Positions 40,430 through 50,680 of a DNA stretch of 64,000 nt are shown here, one piece after another; position 1 is the stretch's first letter, and every line of letters begins with the position of its first letter. A program made the translations under genes and the position numbers. The stretch is from assembly GCA_018136815.1 (NCBI GenBank), contig CM030944.1, positions 1,302,456 through 1,366,455 on the forward strand, in the 5' to 3' direction. The notes beneath the pieces were generated by a model. That model had not been told where the DNA came from and made no database searches. It saw only the letters and a program-made list of their open reading frames with translations. The DNA is from Isochrysis galbana. Its lineage: Eukaryota; Haptophyta; Isochrysidales; Isochrysidaceae.

Positions 40430-40740
40430 CGTAATCAGAAACAACATCAACAGAAAAATTCAAATCTGAAATCTGAAATCTGAAATCTGCGAATTCGAAT
40501 TCGAGACCAAAAAATTGGCGAATCTCGAATCTCGAATCCCAACTCTTGAGCCTAGGCCTAGGGATTGGGCAATCGGCAATCGGATTGGGGAGAGAATCCG
40601 AACCTGTGTGTCTTGCGTGACTGTGCTGAACAGAGAAATAAATCACTCTGTAGCGTAGGGGATTCGTACTCGTAACCGTATATTGTGTATTCATGCCAAA
40701 CAAGCCTCTGAATACTGAATACGAGAGAATGGGGTGTTCA
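40430..40740 (+). repeat. Dispersed repeat R2, copy 2, with AATCTG microsatellite
   Basis: Four tandem AAATCTG-type units near 40462-40490, then the R2 core (GAGAATCCGAACCTG...CTTGCGTGAC), and later four tandem TTCATG units at 40736-40756. Partner of 28250-28500. Confidence 0.5.
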
Positions 40741-41099
40741 TGTTCATGTTCATGTTCGGATGTTCGCCTGTAGATCGTGTGCTTTTTTGATAACATTGAG
40801 ATATTGTTGTGCGTTGTGCGCACGCGGGTTTGCGGGGGCTTGGGGTCGTCCTGACAGAGCGACGCGGGGTCGGGGTTGGGGTCGAGGTCACTGGGGTCGG
40901 GGCCACGTAATTTTCTGTATGAATCGTGGATTGGCATATAAAGCAGTACTCTAGTACTTTAGACTTTAGTCGTTAGTCGCCGAGAGTTCGAGAGTTGAAT
41001 CTAATCTCGGTCAGGAGTAAAGTCGTCGGGGGAGTATTGTAGGGCCCGTTGATCTCTTCGCAGCGCGCCCGAATCTGAGCGGCCTCTATCTCTCTCTCC

Positions 41100-41810
41100 C
41101 TTCCTCTCGGCAAGAGATTCCATCTTCTCCCTCCCTCTCTCTCTCTCCCCCCCCATCTCTCCCTCTCTTCTCCCTTCTCTCCTCTCAGCGCCGCCGCCGC
41201 CGCCGCCGCCCACGTCGCTGACGTGCGAGGCGAAGGGAATCGCTGGCGGGAACCCCCCCGCCCCCCCCCCGCGCGCGCCCCCTCCCTCCCTCCCCCCCCC
41301 CCCCCCCCCTCCCCCTCCCCCGCGCCCGCGACTTCCCCTTCTCCCGCCCCCCCCCCCCCCCCCCTCCATAGATATCAAAGAAGAAAAGAGGAGAGAGAAG
41401 AGGCCCGATCCTCTCCCCCAGGCGGAGGAGGACCTCTCCCCTCCCCAAAGAGAGAAGGAGGGAGGGGCGCAGAGAGAGAAACGAAGGGAGATCACACAGA
41501 CGAAGAGAAGAGAGGCGGCACACCTTCTTTCTCTTCTTCCCTCATGCCCCTCCTCGCGCCTCCTCGGTGTCATTCATCCTCTCTTTCCTCCTTTCGGCGA
41601 GTAAAGTATACAGTGTCGTATCACAAGATGTTGAGAGAGAGGGGGGGGGGGGAAGAGGGGAGGAGGGGGGAGCGAGAGGACGGGGGGCAAAGAAGAGAGA
41701 GAGAGAGATACAAGTGTGTGTAGAGGGAAAGAGAGCGGAGCGAGGCGAGAGATCCGAGAGCGAGGAGAGAGAAGGAGAGGGAGGAGAGTGAGGAGGAGAG
41801 CGCAGGCTGT
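41100..41810. repeat. Pyrimidine then purine low-complexity region
   Basis: CT-rich with long C runs at 41254-41362, then GA-rich to 41790 with G runs near 41641. The mirror-like pyrimidine-to-purine switch lies immediately upstream of the PAQR gene and may include its promoter and 5' UTR. Confidence 0.6.
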
Positions 41811-41858
41811 GTGTGCCCCTCTCAAGCCTCGTCTCTCGTAGCTGCGGACAGGGCAGCC

Positions 41859-43052
41859 ATGGTGCTCACTCGAAGCGCTTCCCGCAGTCGGTTCGACGAC
41901 GCTCCCTACCCACCCTCCTCTCACAAGCCTTGGAGAGAGGAGCCAGAGTACGAGGAGAACCTTTCGCGTGAGCCCTCTCATCTGAATCTCTCGTCCTCGG
42001 GCTACTTCTCACAGGGGGCGGGGCCCAACCAACGCGTGAGCGGCCTCACGCATTCCAGCTTAATCACACGCCTCGCTAAGGACGGCAGCGCGCCCGCCTC
42101 TGAGGCATCGTCGCCCGAGCCTTCGCGCAGGCCCAGCTTATCTACTACAAAGGCTGGGTGCTCTCAGCCGTCCTTCCCCATCACCCTTGTCTGCCACAAG
42201 TCGGTGGCGCCCGATCGCGCGCTCCGGCACATCACGCGGGGATACCGTCCCGATGGTTCCTCCTGCTTCTTTGTTGCGCTCTTCCAGCTGCACAACCAGA
42301 CCTTCAACATCTGGTCGCACATCGTTGGCCTGCCATATGTCGCATCGTTCATTTGGGCGTGGACCGCCTCGCATCAGGCAGAGGAGCCATACCTCCTCGC
42401 GCTCAGGCTGCACGCCGTGGTGGGGCTGATGGTTGGCGCGGCATCCGCCACCTACCATGCCGGCGAGGCTTCAACGTCTCGTGAGAAGCTCCTCGCAATC
42501 GACCAGGGGTGTGCCTTTGTGAGCTGCGCGGCGCACGCGATGCTCATCACCTTCTTCGAGCTCTCGCGCTCGCTGCCTATTCTCACGGCCATCGCCACTT
42601 CCGTCCTCGGCGCCGCCTCGGTCGTAGGCCTCTATGCGTTTGTTTCAGGCTGGTTCAACCATAAACCTAAGGCGCTGGTGTCAGCAGTGATGGGGCTTCC
42701 CAACCTGGTGGCCTTCTGCGCTTGGGCCACTGCAGCGCCGACCCCCACCACACACGACTTGGCGAAGTGGTGTGGCATTTTCGCCGTGACTGTCGCGGTG
42801 TGGGTCCTATTTCTTCCCGAACGGTGGCTGCCTGATGGCGCTCTCAATTATTTTGGCAACTCGCACAATATCATGCACGTGATGGTCATCGTCGTCTTTG
42901 CGCATATTCAAGAGATCTATGGGGTGCGGCTTGCCTGGGCGGCGGGGCTCGCCAGCCTCTCTAGCAACGAAGGCGTCGCCGGCGTCTCCATGCCGAGCCC
43001 TGATATTGGCGGCGGCCTGGCCTTGGAGGACAGCGCCGCCGCATTCGGTTAG
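41859..43052 (+). CDS. PAQR-family seven-transmembrane protein
   Basis: 397 aa from an ATG in a good context (CAGCCATGG); the upstream frame has no ATG. Residues 1-135 are a polar, Ser-rich cytosolic tail. Then comes the progestin/adipoQ receptor core: HITRGYRPDG, SCFFVALFQLHNQTFNIWSHIVG, YHAGEASTSREKLLAIDQGCAFVS and NSHNIMHVMVIVVFAHIQ, with seven hydrophobic helices between them. Conserved metal-site-like residues are visible: the S/H of the NIWSH helix and the H-x3-H of SHNIMH. Family members act as ceramidase-like hydrolases or receptors in ER or plasma membranes. Single exon. A CTCGTAG acceptor-like site just before the ATG suggests a 5' UTR intron. Confidence 0.9.
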   Translation: MVLTRSASRSRFDDAPYPPSSHKPWREEPEYEENLSREPSHLNLSSSGYFSQGAGPNQRVSGLTHSSLITRLAKDGSAPASEASSPEPSRRPSLSTTKAGCSQPSFPITLVCHKSVAPDRALRHITRGYRPDGSSCFFVALFQLHNQTFNIWSHIVGLPYVASFIWAWTASHQAEEPYLLALRLHAVVGLMVGAASATYHAGEASTSREKLLAIDQGCAFVSCAAHAMLITFFELSRSLPILTAIATSVLGAASVVGLYAFVSGWFNHKPKALVSAVMGLPNLVAFCAWATAAPTPTTHDLAKWCGIFAVTVAVWVLFLPERWLPDGALNYFGNSHNIMHVMVIVVFAHIQEIYGVRLAWAAGLASLSSNEGVAGVSMPSPDIGGGLALEDSAAAFG

Positions 43053-43539
43053 CACTCGTGATTTTCCGCTCTCGGGCAAACAAATGATGGCTCCTTGCGA
43101 ATTTGGCATCCGTTGCTGAGACGAGAACTCGGGGTCTTGTGCGTCGTGCAGCCACCCCACGCCTCATGTCAGTGACGACAGGGCCGTCCATCGTCATTGG
43201 AGCCTCACTCTTGGTCGTCCTTTCCATGCGTCCTCCAAGTGCATGCCGGTCGCCGACCCTCGTAGGGGATGGGCAGGGCTTGTGGTGGAACCTTCGCTAT
43301 GTACGTTATTTTTATTTGCTATGGACACACAGCTCTCGGTTGGCGTAGAGACCAACTCTGTCGGCGTGGTTCCATCCGTGCGTGGTGGATGTAGATTGTG
43401 CGGCTGGCACCGTTGTGACGATCCTTTGAGCTTTATCATTAATATTATGATGGACTTGCGACTTGCTTGCGTCTTGCGTGAGCGCGCGAATTTGGAAATT
43501 GCTCCTCGTTGCTCGTGCTGCGTTGAGTTGTGCGCGCTA

Positions 43540-43900
43540 AACCTACTTTTATAAGTGGGGTCAATGGGGGCCTCGCGCCCCCCTCACTCCATCGCGGACA
43601 CCCCCCGGGTTGGGCCCGCACAACCAACCTCAGCCCCTGTGGCTTCTGGCAAGGGTTGGGCACTCATCACTCATCATTCTGGCCCAAACCCCTAGTGGGC
43701 GCGGGCCGCGAATCGCACTCCCACGCCCGCGCTGGGCCTGCCCTCGAGTTGACTCCGTCGTCGGAAGAGAAGCCGCGCAGCTCGCCCTCGTCCATGCCGA
43801 CGCTCCACACGCAACAGGGGTCCCCCAGCTCTGACCCAGCTCCACCCCATTACGTCATTCTGCCCGTGTCCGCGAGGCAAAGAGAGGTGGTCCACGCCCT
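43540..43900 (+). repeat. GC-rich dispersed repeat with AT-rich leader
   Basis: Begins AACCTACTTTTATAAGTGG (identical to 34097-34115), then GGTCAATGGGGGCCTCGCGCCCCCC. Between 43640 and 43745 it is the inverse of 36590-36690. The AT leader followed by a G/C inverted motif is the same architecture as the LINE-derived elements (AACTAAGTTTATACTTGG...), so this is probably a related subfamily. Confidence 0.5.
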
Positions 43901-44275
43901 GCCCTGGTCGTGGGAGGCGAATCAGAAGGCGGCATGCGTCGGATTGTTGACCCTATGCCCCGTGTGCTTGCCGTTGTGCTCGAGCCGCTCGTGGCTCTCA
44001 TAGCCGACCCAAGGGACCTACCTATCGAATCACGCTCGCGCTTGATTGTGGGGCAAGTCTCAATCAGGGTTAGGGCATGGAGTGAAGAGAAGTCTTGAGA
44101 AAAGGGGAGGGAGCGCGCTACATCGCGACGAGGGGGCCACGAGACACCACCTCACATCACTCACTCACCAACAAAAAAACTCCGAAAACTAACGCAACAG
44201 CATCGCAACACGGACGACAAATCAATCAATGACAATGAACCAAGGATAACCAAAACCAAACATATTCGGCGTGCA

Positions 44276-44461
44276 ATGCGGCGGCAGGCTTCGAGACAAC
44301 TCATTGATTGGCGAAAACAAGACTCACTCAATTTTTTCACACAACGCATGGTGGAGACACCGCATCCGCATAGAGTATATAAACTTTATAATATTCTTAC
44401 CGCACTCGCGCCGAATGGATTCAGAATGGAGCCACTTCAGAATCGTCGAAGTTTATGGTGA
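44276..44461 (+). CDS. Short ORF in an AT-richer island
   Basis: 61 aa from ATG: MRRQASRQLIDWRKQDSLNF...NILTALAPNGFRMEPLQN. First of three closely packed same-strand ORFs in DNA clearly richer in A and T than the surrounding host sequence. Unrecognised. Confidence 0.35.
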   Translation: MRRQASRQLIDWRKQDSLNFFTQRMVETPHPHRVYKLYNILTALAPNGFRMEPLQNRRSLW

Positions 44462-44466
44462 ATAAA

Positions 44467-44825
44467 ATGGTACAAATTCTCATGGATGAGTGCGACGAGG
44501 ATGACTATAAGTCTGCCGGTACCTTGATGTCCCTACTGAGTAAAGATTTGATACAAAGGCTTGAAAGGGTCCAAGCTCTGCATTGGAACAGATAAACGAG
44601 AAGACGTTCGCGGCGGGGAAGAAGAACGCGTCCGTGGATGCTGCTTGGAAGCCGATATATTTAGAAATGATGACGATCGCTATCATGTTTGTATTCTCGA
44701 TCGTAGTGGGAGAGATTCTCACCGTCCATCGCGCCAAGAAACTAATTGAAAACAATCCACTTGAAGAGCACGTTGAAATACGTCGCCAGATGGTCGAAAA
44801 GACAATCAATGGAATTGATGAATGA
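44467..44825 (+). pseudogene. Small membrane protein gene, apparently frameshifted
   Basis: ATG at 44467 opens MVQILMDECDEDDYKSAG...SKDLIQRLERVQAL, which runs to a stop at about 44595. The next frame continues naturally from about 44583 (EQINEKTFAAGKKN) through a transmembrane helix (LEMMTIAIMFVFSIVVGEIL) and a charged tail ending NGIDE. A one-base shift near 44580 splits what looks like one protein of about 120 aa. It may be a true frameshift mutation or two overlapping genes. Confidence 0.45.
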
Positions 44826-45004
44826 ATACAAGCAATAAAATTGCCAACACCACTGAACTCATCGATGCTTTCTCACATACACTTGAGTGTCAAAAAGGGC
44901 GAATGTTCCAGAATCTCAGACCATGCAAGACCATACTTCAGGCGGAGCTAGAATTGTATATCAATAGCTCTCTGGTGGACGCAAATAAAAAAGCGCCACG
45001 TTGA
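44822..45004 (+). CDS. Short ORF overlapping the preceding stop (ATGA)
   Basis: 60 aa: MNTSNKIANTTELIDAFSHTLECQKGRMF... The ATG overlaps the previous TGA, a compact arrangement typical of viruses and uncommon in this host's genes. No family recognised. Confidence 0.4.
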   Translation: MNTSNKIANTTELIDAFSHTLECQKGRMFQNLRPCKTILQAELELYINSSLVDANKKAPR

Positions 45005-45137
45005 CGTTATGGTACAAAAACAGGCCAAAGGCGCGTTCCATTACCCCCATCCTTGGTAGTGGCACCTTCCACATCAAATTCACGATCGGATGGGATTGTA
45101 CTGGAGTGACGTTATGTAGTACGGAGACGCTATGCGG

Positions 45138-45200
45138 GCCACAGAACCCACTCTAAAAGCGCACTTTCCTCCAGCCAGCCACCCGAACACAACCACTTTG
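45138..45200 (-). repeat. Repeat shared with 7.2 kb
   Basis: Inverse copy of 7199-7258 (core GGAAAGTGCGCTTTTAGAG), placed just after the compact AT-richer ORFs. Confidence 0.65.
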
Positions 45201-45377
45201 GCTACTGTGGGACGTTTTCGCACGGACCCATAAAAGCCTCGGTGGCCCGCGCGGTCGCTCGCGACCGGCGGCCAGCCCCTCAAGCCAGCCGCGGTGGCAC
45301 CCCAAAGCTTAGCCCGCACTCGCCCCTGGTGCGCGCGCGCGGCGGTCCCTCCCCTCCACCGCCTCGAAGCGCGCGCA

Positions 45378-46181
45378 ATGACGCCGATCGACCTGCGTGA
45401 CGTCGCTGGGCTCGTCCTGGACTACCTCCCGTTGCCATCCCAGGCCATCCTGTACAAGACCAGCAGGGTGCTCCGGGGGATCGCGCTGCGCTCGTGGCCG
45501 GCCGAGGCTCGCAAGTACCTGGGAGTGCCCTTGTGGCGCCTCTGCGAGCGTGCCGCGGATGAGGGCGATCTCGCTCTGCTGCAGTGGGCTCACTCACAGG
45601 GGGGATTCTTCCCGTCTCCTCCCCCACCCCCTCCCCACCCCTACTTACAACTGCCACCAGAGCGGCAGACGAACTGGCCCTGCGTCTTCGCGGCGCGGCG
45701 CGGTGACGTCGAGATGCTTCGGTGGCTGAGGAGCGTGGGACAGTGCAACCTCCACGACACCGCGGTTGAGGCCGCGAGTCACGGTCAGGTGGAGATACTA
45801 AGGTGGCTGCACCCGTTGCCTGCGTCCATCCTCCCCCACGTGGCCGCCGCCGCGGCGCTGCACGGCCAGCTGCCTGTGCTGCTGTGGCTGCACGAGGCCG
45901 ACTCGCTGGACGAGATGGCGCAGGGGCGCGTGTGCGAGGCGGCGGCGGAGCGAGGGCACGTGCCCATCCTCCGGTGGCTGCGTCGACTCAACTATCCTTT
46001 CAAGAAGGCGGTGGTGGAGACGGCGGTAGGGTACGGGCAGACCCACGTACTCGACTGGCTCAAGGAGGAGGGGCTGCTGGAGGTCGTCAGCCTCACCCAA
46101 GTCCTCTATAGGTGGGAATTGATTCGTAGTGCAAGACTCCCACAGAAGCTTCCCGTTGCGACGTGCAGACAGGTGAGGTGA
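45378..46181 (+). CDS. F-box-like / degenerate ankyrin-repeat protein
   Basis: 267 aa from the ATG at 45378 (the upstream frame has no ATG). Residues 1-45 (MTPIDLRDVAGLVLDYLPLPSQAIL...) have the spacing of a divergent F-box helix pair. The remainder is about six diverged ankyrin-like repeats recognisable by A(A)xxGxxxIL(R/x)WL: LLQWAHSQGG, MLRWLRSVG, ILRWLHPLP, VLLWLHEADS, ILRWLRRLN, VLDWLKEEG. A Pro-rich insert lies at about 78-90. Such proteins are expanded in protists and in giant viruses. The last residues may run into an intron (CAGGTGAGG at 46171). Confidence 0.7.
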   Translation: MTPIDLRDVAGLVLDYLPLPSQAILYKTSRVLRGIALRSWPAEARKYLGVPLWRLCERAADEGDLALLQWAHSQGGFFPSPPPPPPHPYLQLPPERQTNWPCVFAARRGDVEMLRWLRSVGQCNLHDTAVEAASHGQVEILRWLHPLPASILPHVAAAAALHGQLPVLLWLHEADSLDEMAQGRVCEAAAERGHVPILRWLRRLNYPFKKAVVETAVGYGQTHVLDWLKEEGLLEVVSLTQVLYRWELIRSARLPQKLPVATCRQVR

Positions 46182-46664
46182 CACTTGACGGGGCTCTTCG
46201 TCTGGTTCCTTAGGACGCTTCAGAGAAGAGGAGGCCATCGCGATTCTGGTACGCGGGGAGGGCGACAGGGGAGAGGAGGGCTATGAAGGGAGAGAGGGGG
46301 GGGGGGCTGGTGGGCAACGCGGGGTGGGTGGGCGGCAGGGGGGCGGGGGGGGGGGGGGGGGCGGGGCGGACTGCAGGGAACTGCTCAACTGCAGGGAACT
46401 GCTCAACTGCAGGGCAACTGCTCACCCTTCCTCGTCTCCTCCATATAGACGTGTGACGAAACTTGTTGTCTGCTTTTACGCGGTCGGTGCTCTTTGATGT
46501 GGACATACACTCATCAGTGCTCTTTGGTGTGAGACGTGGATCGTGATTTCAACGAGATATCGACCCTGTCCCAAATCGAGTGAATAGGAGTCAGACCACG
46601 TGTGGGTTTCAACATGTGAAGTGTCAAGTTGAGTCAAGTAACCTCCAGGTGACAATGAAAGGTA

Positions 46665-46862
46665 TATTAGCAGGGATGGGGACAATTGAACGCTTTTGGT
46701 CTCCAAATACATATGTATTATTTGGCCTCCGGCCAAATACAAATACATTTCAAATAATACATTCGACATTCGAGGCCTACAACACGACGCGCTTCAAATA
46801 CAGCCAAATACATATGTATTTGGCCTCTGGCCAAATACGGTAAATACGTATTTCCCATCTAG
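46665..46862. repeat. Palindrome-rich AT element (possible hAT-type MITE)
   Basis: Two copies of CCAAATACATATGTATT..TGGCCTC(C/T)GGCCAAATAC at 46704-46742 and 46803-46840, each itself palindromic. The outer ends CAGGGATGGGGA and, inward from the right, CTAGATGGGAAA resemble hAT terminal repeats. I could not find a matching 8-bp flanking duplication. Confidence 0.45.
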
Positions 46863-46869
46863 GGGCTAG

Positions 46870-46938
46870 GGGCGCGACCGGAGTCGCACGCACCCGCTCG
46901 GCCTCTGAGGGAGCGGACGCGGTCGCTTGGCGCTTAGC
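46870..46938 (-). repeat. LINE ORF1 fragment
   Basis: GCGACCGGAGTCGCACGCACC...TCGGCCTCTGAGGG.GCGGACGCGG matches 22248-22305 inside the ORF1-like part of the deleted LINE copy, in the same orientation. Confidence 0.6.
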
Positions 46939-47134
46939 CTAGGAGCTCCTAGTATAATCCTAGTGCTCTTACAAGACTACAATTTCGAAAACACTTTGGC
47001 GGGAGGAGAGGGGTGGCGCCGAGGATGCGGGGGAGGGGGCGAGGGCGGGGCGCTTTCTCGGAACTGGCGGCGCAGGTCTCCTCGGCAGTGCCGAGTGCGA
47101 GACTCTTCGCCTCCGCGTTCGGCCGCGCGCGCGC

Positions 47135-47138
<4 letters not shown>

Positions 47139-47190
<52 letters not shown>

Positions 47191-47210
47191 AGGGAGAGGG
47201 AGAGGGAGAG
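47139..47210 (+). repeat. (GA)n / (GGGAGA)n microsatellite
   Basis: About 20 GA dinucleotides followed by GGGAGA repeats, ending directly at the ATG of the oxidoreductase. Probably its 5' UTR. The in-frame Arg-Glu repeat upstream of the ATG should not be taken as protein. Confidence 0.85.
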
Positions 47211-48803
47211 ATGCTTTCGTTGCTCACGTTCTCGCTCACGCTCACGCCTCGCGCCTCCTCCACACCTGGCTTCGGCAGCAGCCTGCGCTTGACCTCGCCG
47301 CCGCTGCGACGCAGCGCCCTGGGCATGGCTGCGCCGCAGTACAGCGCTCAGGCAGCTGCGGTCGTCAGCTCTCGCCCCGTCAGCCCAAATGGCGCCTCGT
47401 GGCTCATCTCGCTGCGAGCGCTCGAGCATGAGATCGACTATCAACCAGGCCATGTGCTCGCTGTCGAGGTGACGCCTGAGGGGCACGAGAAGACGCTCAA
47501 AGGGCCGTACACTGTCACGCGATCTGATACTGACCAACGCACCGTCGATGTCATCTACCGTGTGATCGTCGACCCGCCTGCGAGTGACTCGGCTGATCAT
47601 GTGGAGTCCGGGCCCATGCGAAAGACGGCAGCCTTCAAGGCGCTGCGCGAGGGCGACGAGAATGTCAGCTTCGGGGGTAAGTTCAAGGTGCCCATCCTCG
47701 AGGGCATCAGTAAGGATGCCAAGCATGTCGTGCTCGTCACGAGCGGCGCCGGCGTTGGTACGCAGCGCACAGACGCGTGCCTTGCCTGTCTATGCCCACC
47801 ATGCCCTGCACCCGCCGGAACCGCTTTGCCCACCCGCCATGCCTTCGTGGAGAGAAGCGGGAACACCGCAGGTATGAACTTCTTGTGCGAGAGGTGCACT
47901 GTTGGAACTTTAGCATCCACCTCGTGATGCAGGTCCGTGCATTGGCTTCGTGGAGCAGTGTGTCGCTGCATGGGCTGCGGGAGACGAAATCGCTGCTCCT
48001 AGCGTCTCCCTCTTTGCTGGATACAGGTGAGCACACCCTCTCGCCTCGGCCATTGCACGCACACTGCGCGTCTCAATCGCGGTCGGCTCGTCCTCGCCGT
48101 GCGAGCATATTGTTGCTTTCCCTGTGCCCTGTCCTTGCATGTCCTTGCATGCGCTACGTCTATTCATGAGCCGATTCCCCATGCGCCTGTAGGAATGTCG
48201 GCGACATCATCTGTGAGGATGAACTGGACGACCTCGCTGCAAGGTCGGGAGGAAGGTTCAGCTGGTCGGCTTGCCTTAGCTCAGAGGGCGACGCGTCTAT
48301 GCAGAGCGGTTCAGCGCCTGCCGGCCACTCGATCATTGCCGGCCGTACCACCACTGCTGCACCACCGGCTATCTTGAAGGAGCTCGCAAGTCGCGGAGCC
48401 GCCCTCGACCAGACACACTTTCATTTGGTGGGCAACGGAGAGATGGTGCGTCACCCCCTGATCACTCCACTGTGCATCGCTTAATAAAGTGTCTTCACCA
48501 TCATGTGTGCGGCGGAGTCGTACACGCCTCTGCTCTGAACGAAACGTTGCCACGGCGTGAGGCATGAGTTGAAGATGTCCCTGCAGCTAGCCTCGGAGGC
48601 TACTCCACTCTCTATGCATCACCGCCATCGCTCCTCAGGTGAGCGAGTGGAAGGAGGCGTTGTTGACAGGCGCAAATCTCGCTGAGGAGCGCGTGACGAT
48701 TGAGATGTATTTTGGGCACACGAGCCCGGCGAAGGCCGGCGCCGTCGCCGCCATTTCAGAGGCCCTCAGCGCGAGCAAGGCGCCCGCAGGCGTTGCTGCT
48801 TAG
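47211..48803 (+). CDS. Ferredoxin reductase-like FAD/NAD(P) oxidoreductase, probably plastid
   Basis: Four exons: 47211-47757, 47933-48026, 48193-48445 and 48639-48803, giving 352 aa. Introns are GT-AG and phases agree. Residues 1-45 are hydrophobic then Ser/Arg-rich, fitting a targeting leader. An FAD-domain region follows, with GPYTVTRSD (98-106) in the place of the RxYS flavin motif. The NAD(P)-binding half has VVLVTSGAGVGPCIGFVEQ spanning exons 1-2, AGYRNVGDIICEDEL spanning 2-3, HFHLVGNGEM ending exon 3 and VSEWKEALLTGANLAEERV in exon 4. This order matches ferredoxin-NADP reductase-superfamily enzymes. The terminal aromatic residue of true FNR is not seen (tail ...APAGVAA), so it is a relative rather than classical photosynthetic FNR. 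Confidence 0.85.
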
Positions 48804-49858
48804 TAGCCAAGGCCGTGGGTGGCGTGGGTGAGCGTGTCGCATACTCAAAGCGTTCCTACGCGACACTCCCACGCGGTGCTGGTTCGAGTTTCCCTCCACC
48901 GCAATTGTTTCCGCTCAATATTGCATGATCTGTGCGATAATCGCTATCATATGACATGCTGCGGATGCAGATGCATACGACACGTCTAGCGGCAGTCAAA
49001 GTGCAATTTCGGGGATTGAGCGCGACCTGCTCATTGATGAAGGTATTTTGTATTGAGTATAGGCTGGAGTTGTGCTGGTGTGTGTGGCTTGGAATGGCTG
49101 TGTAAGGTGGGAGCGGTGAGATGGAATGAGAAGAATGGATGCTGGCGTCACTCGCTCGGGGAGCACGTGATGGGTGAAGGGGAGGAGGACGGGGCATGGG
49201 GTCATGCTGAGAAGGACCTGGGCGACGACACAAACACGAACGTGTTGCATGCAGCAGGGCCCACCCACTACAGTGGACAGTGGTAGCAAAGGGCGCGTCT
49301 CGCGGCCGATGTCGTACGGCTCCAGCTGCCAGTAGCAGGAGTGGGCGTGGACGTGAGGCGAAAGCACCACCCTCATGGACTGCCGATGAGGAGCCCTCAA
49401 CGCTTGAGGACCTCGAGGGCAAGCTGAGCCACTACGACCTCGGACCGGAAGGCAATTTCGCAGCATTTCCATCCCCATCCCCCTCGTGAGGCGCTGGAGT
49501 TTCTATGCTGCTTACATATAGGAGGGTGACACCCGGAAATGATATTTCAGGGGTTGCAGGTTGTCGTCCCGCGTGAGCGAGTCTTGTTATCGGGTCAATT
49601 GATGTTGATGAGCCTCTGTGCTGCATTGATTGTCATGGAGTTGAAACGGTTTCTAGGAGGGGCCAAAAGAGTTCCGAAGCGGCTCGAAGCCGGGGGCCGG
49701 GGGAAGCCCCTTCCTAGGGGTCTCCCCCTCCCCCCCGGCCCCCCGGCGGCTCGCTACTAGTGTTTCGTCCCCGTCGGTCTTTGACGGTGCCCCCCACCCC
49801 CCACCCCTCACCCGCTCCCTCCCCCTGTCCGTCTCTCTTCTCCCTCATATTCATATAA
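48804..49858. other. No firmly supported gene
   Basis: A 69-aa plus-strand stretch ending near 49489 (STLEDLEGKLSHYDLGPEGNF) looks protein-like and might be a terminal exon, but it begins with GTG and I cannot build a splice model. From 49660 the sequence is GC-rich (GAAGCCGGGGGCC) then CT-rich, running into the LINE fragment. Confidence 0.35.
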
Positions 49859-50198
49859 AAAACCTTTTAACATTCTCGCCTCGCGCGTGGCACTAGGTTT
49901 CGCTTCTGTAGCCACGCCCTTTCCCTTCCCTCTCCCTTACTTCCCGCCTTGCGGCAGCTCCCCTTGTGCTCTACGTAGGTAGGTAGGGGCTCGGGTTGTA
50001 GGGGGGAGTCGGGTGGGCGGGGTGCACCGGCCCCCGGCGAGTATTCTCGTCTTCCTCCTGATGCGCTGGGTGGCTGTTTCTCTTCGGTGGTTCTCGGTTG
50101 CCATGTCTCCGACAAGTGGTCTTGCTCGGTCGTGCGTCGGGGTGTTAGCATTTGGGGCGGGGTGTGGTCACGTGGTCACATCTCAGGCGAGTCGCTCT
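49859..50198 (-). repeat. LINE 3' UTR, part of an interrupted copy
   Basis: On the minus strand it ends GAGAATGTTAAAAGG plus a T run, with GTAGAGCACAAGGGGAGCTGCCGCAAGG and GCCGGTGCACCCCGCC as in 28025-28200. The copy continues upstream at 50681 beyond an inserted hAT-type element. Confidence 0.8.
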
Positions 50199-50206
50199 GT
50201 GAGTCC

Positions 50207-50680
50207 CAAAGATGGGGTAACAGCTTATCAGCTCTCAAGGTTATGGAGCTATCACTAATATCAGCACTAATATCAGCTCTCATGACAGTTGTCCCAACCA
50301 ACAACAAAACTCCCCTGTGCGCGCGCACGCGTGTGTTGTGTGTTGATTTACGCTCTCCACACTCCACACACAAACTCTCTCTCTCTCTCCTCTAGCGTAG
50401 ATTGGATGAACCTATCGCATCTTAGGGATTGAGGATAGATAGAGCGTAGCAGCCAAGCAGCCGACCGACGGCCGACGGAGGCTACTACGTATGTATGTAT
50501 GAAGTATCGATATTGATAGAGAAGGGGGAGGGGCAACGATTCTAATTGTAAAAGGAGTTATCGTGGTGTATCAGCCCCTTTAAGATTAGTCTAGCAGCCG
50601 ACAACTAATATCAGTGATTTGGCAGTATGGAGCTATTACTCTTACTGAGAGCTCATAACAGTACTCTTACCCCATCTATG
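50207..50680. mobile_element. hAT-type MITE, 8-bp TSD
   Basis: Flanked by GTGAGTCC at 50199-50206 and 50681-50688. Terminal inverted repeats are CAAAGATGGGGTAA (left) and CATAGATGGGGTAA (right, read inward), followed by matching AGCTCTCA words. The 8-bp duplication and CA-x-AG start are the hAT signature. It is 474 bp with no coding capacity and is inserted in a LINE copy. Confidence 0.88.

Noticed and set aside
41223-41791. Overlapping ORFs upstream of the PAQR gene
   Set aside because: Homopolymer and dinucleotide tracts only.
47013-47210. Arg-Glu repeat N-terminus for the oxidoreductase
   Set aside because: The frame is open through a (GA)n microsatellite, but the targeting-like ATG at 47211 is the sensible start.
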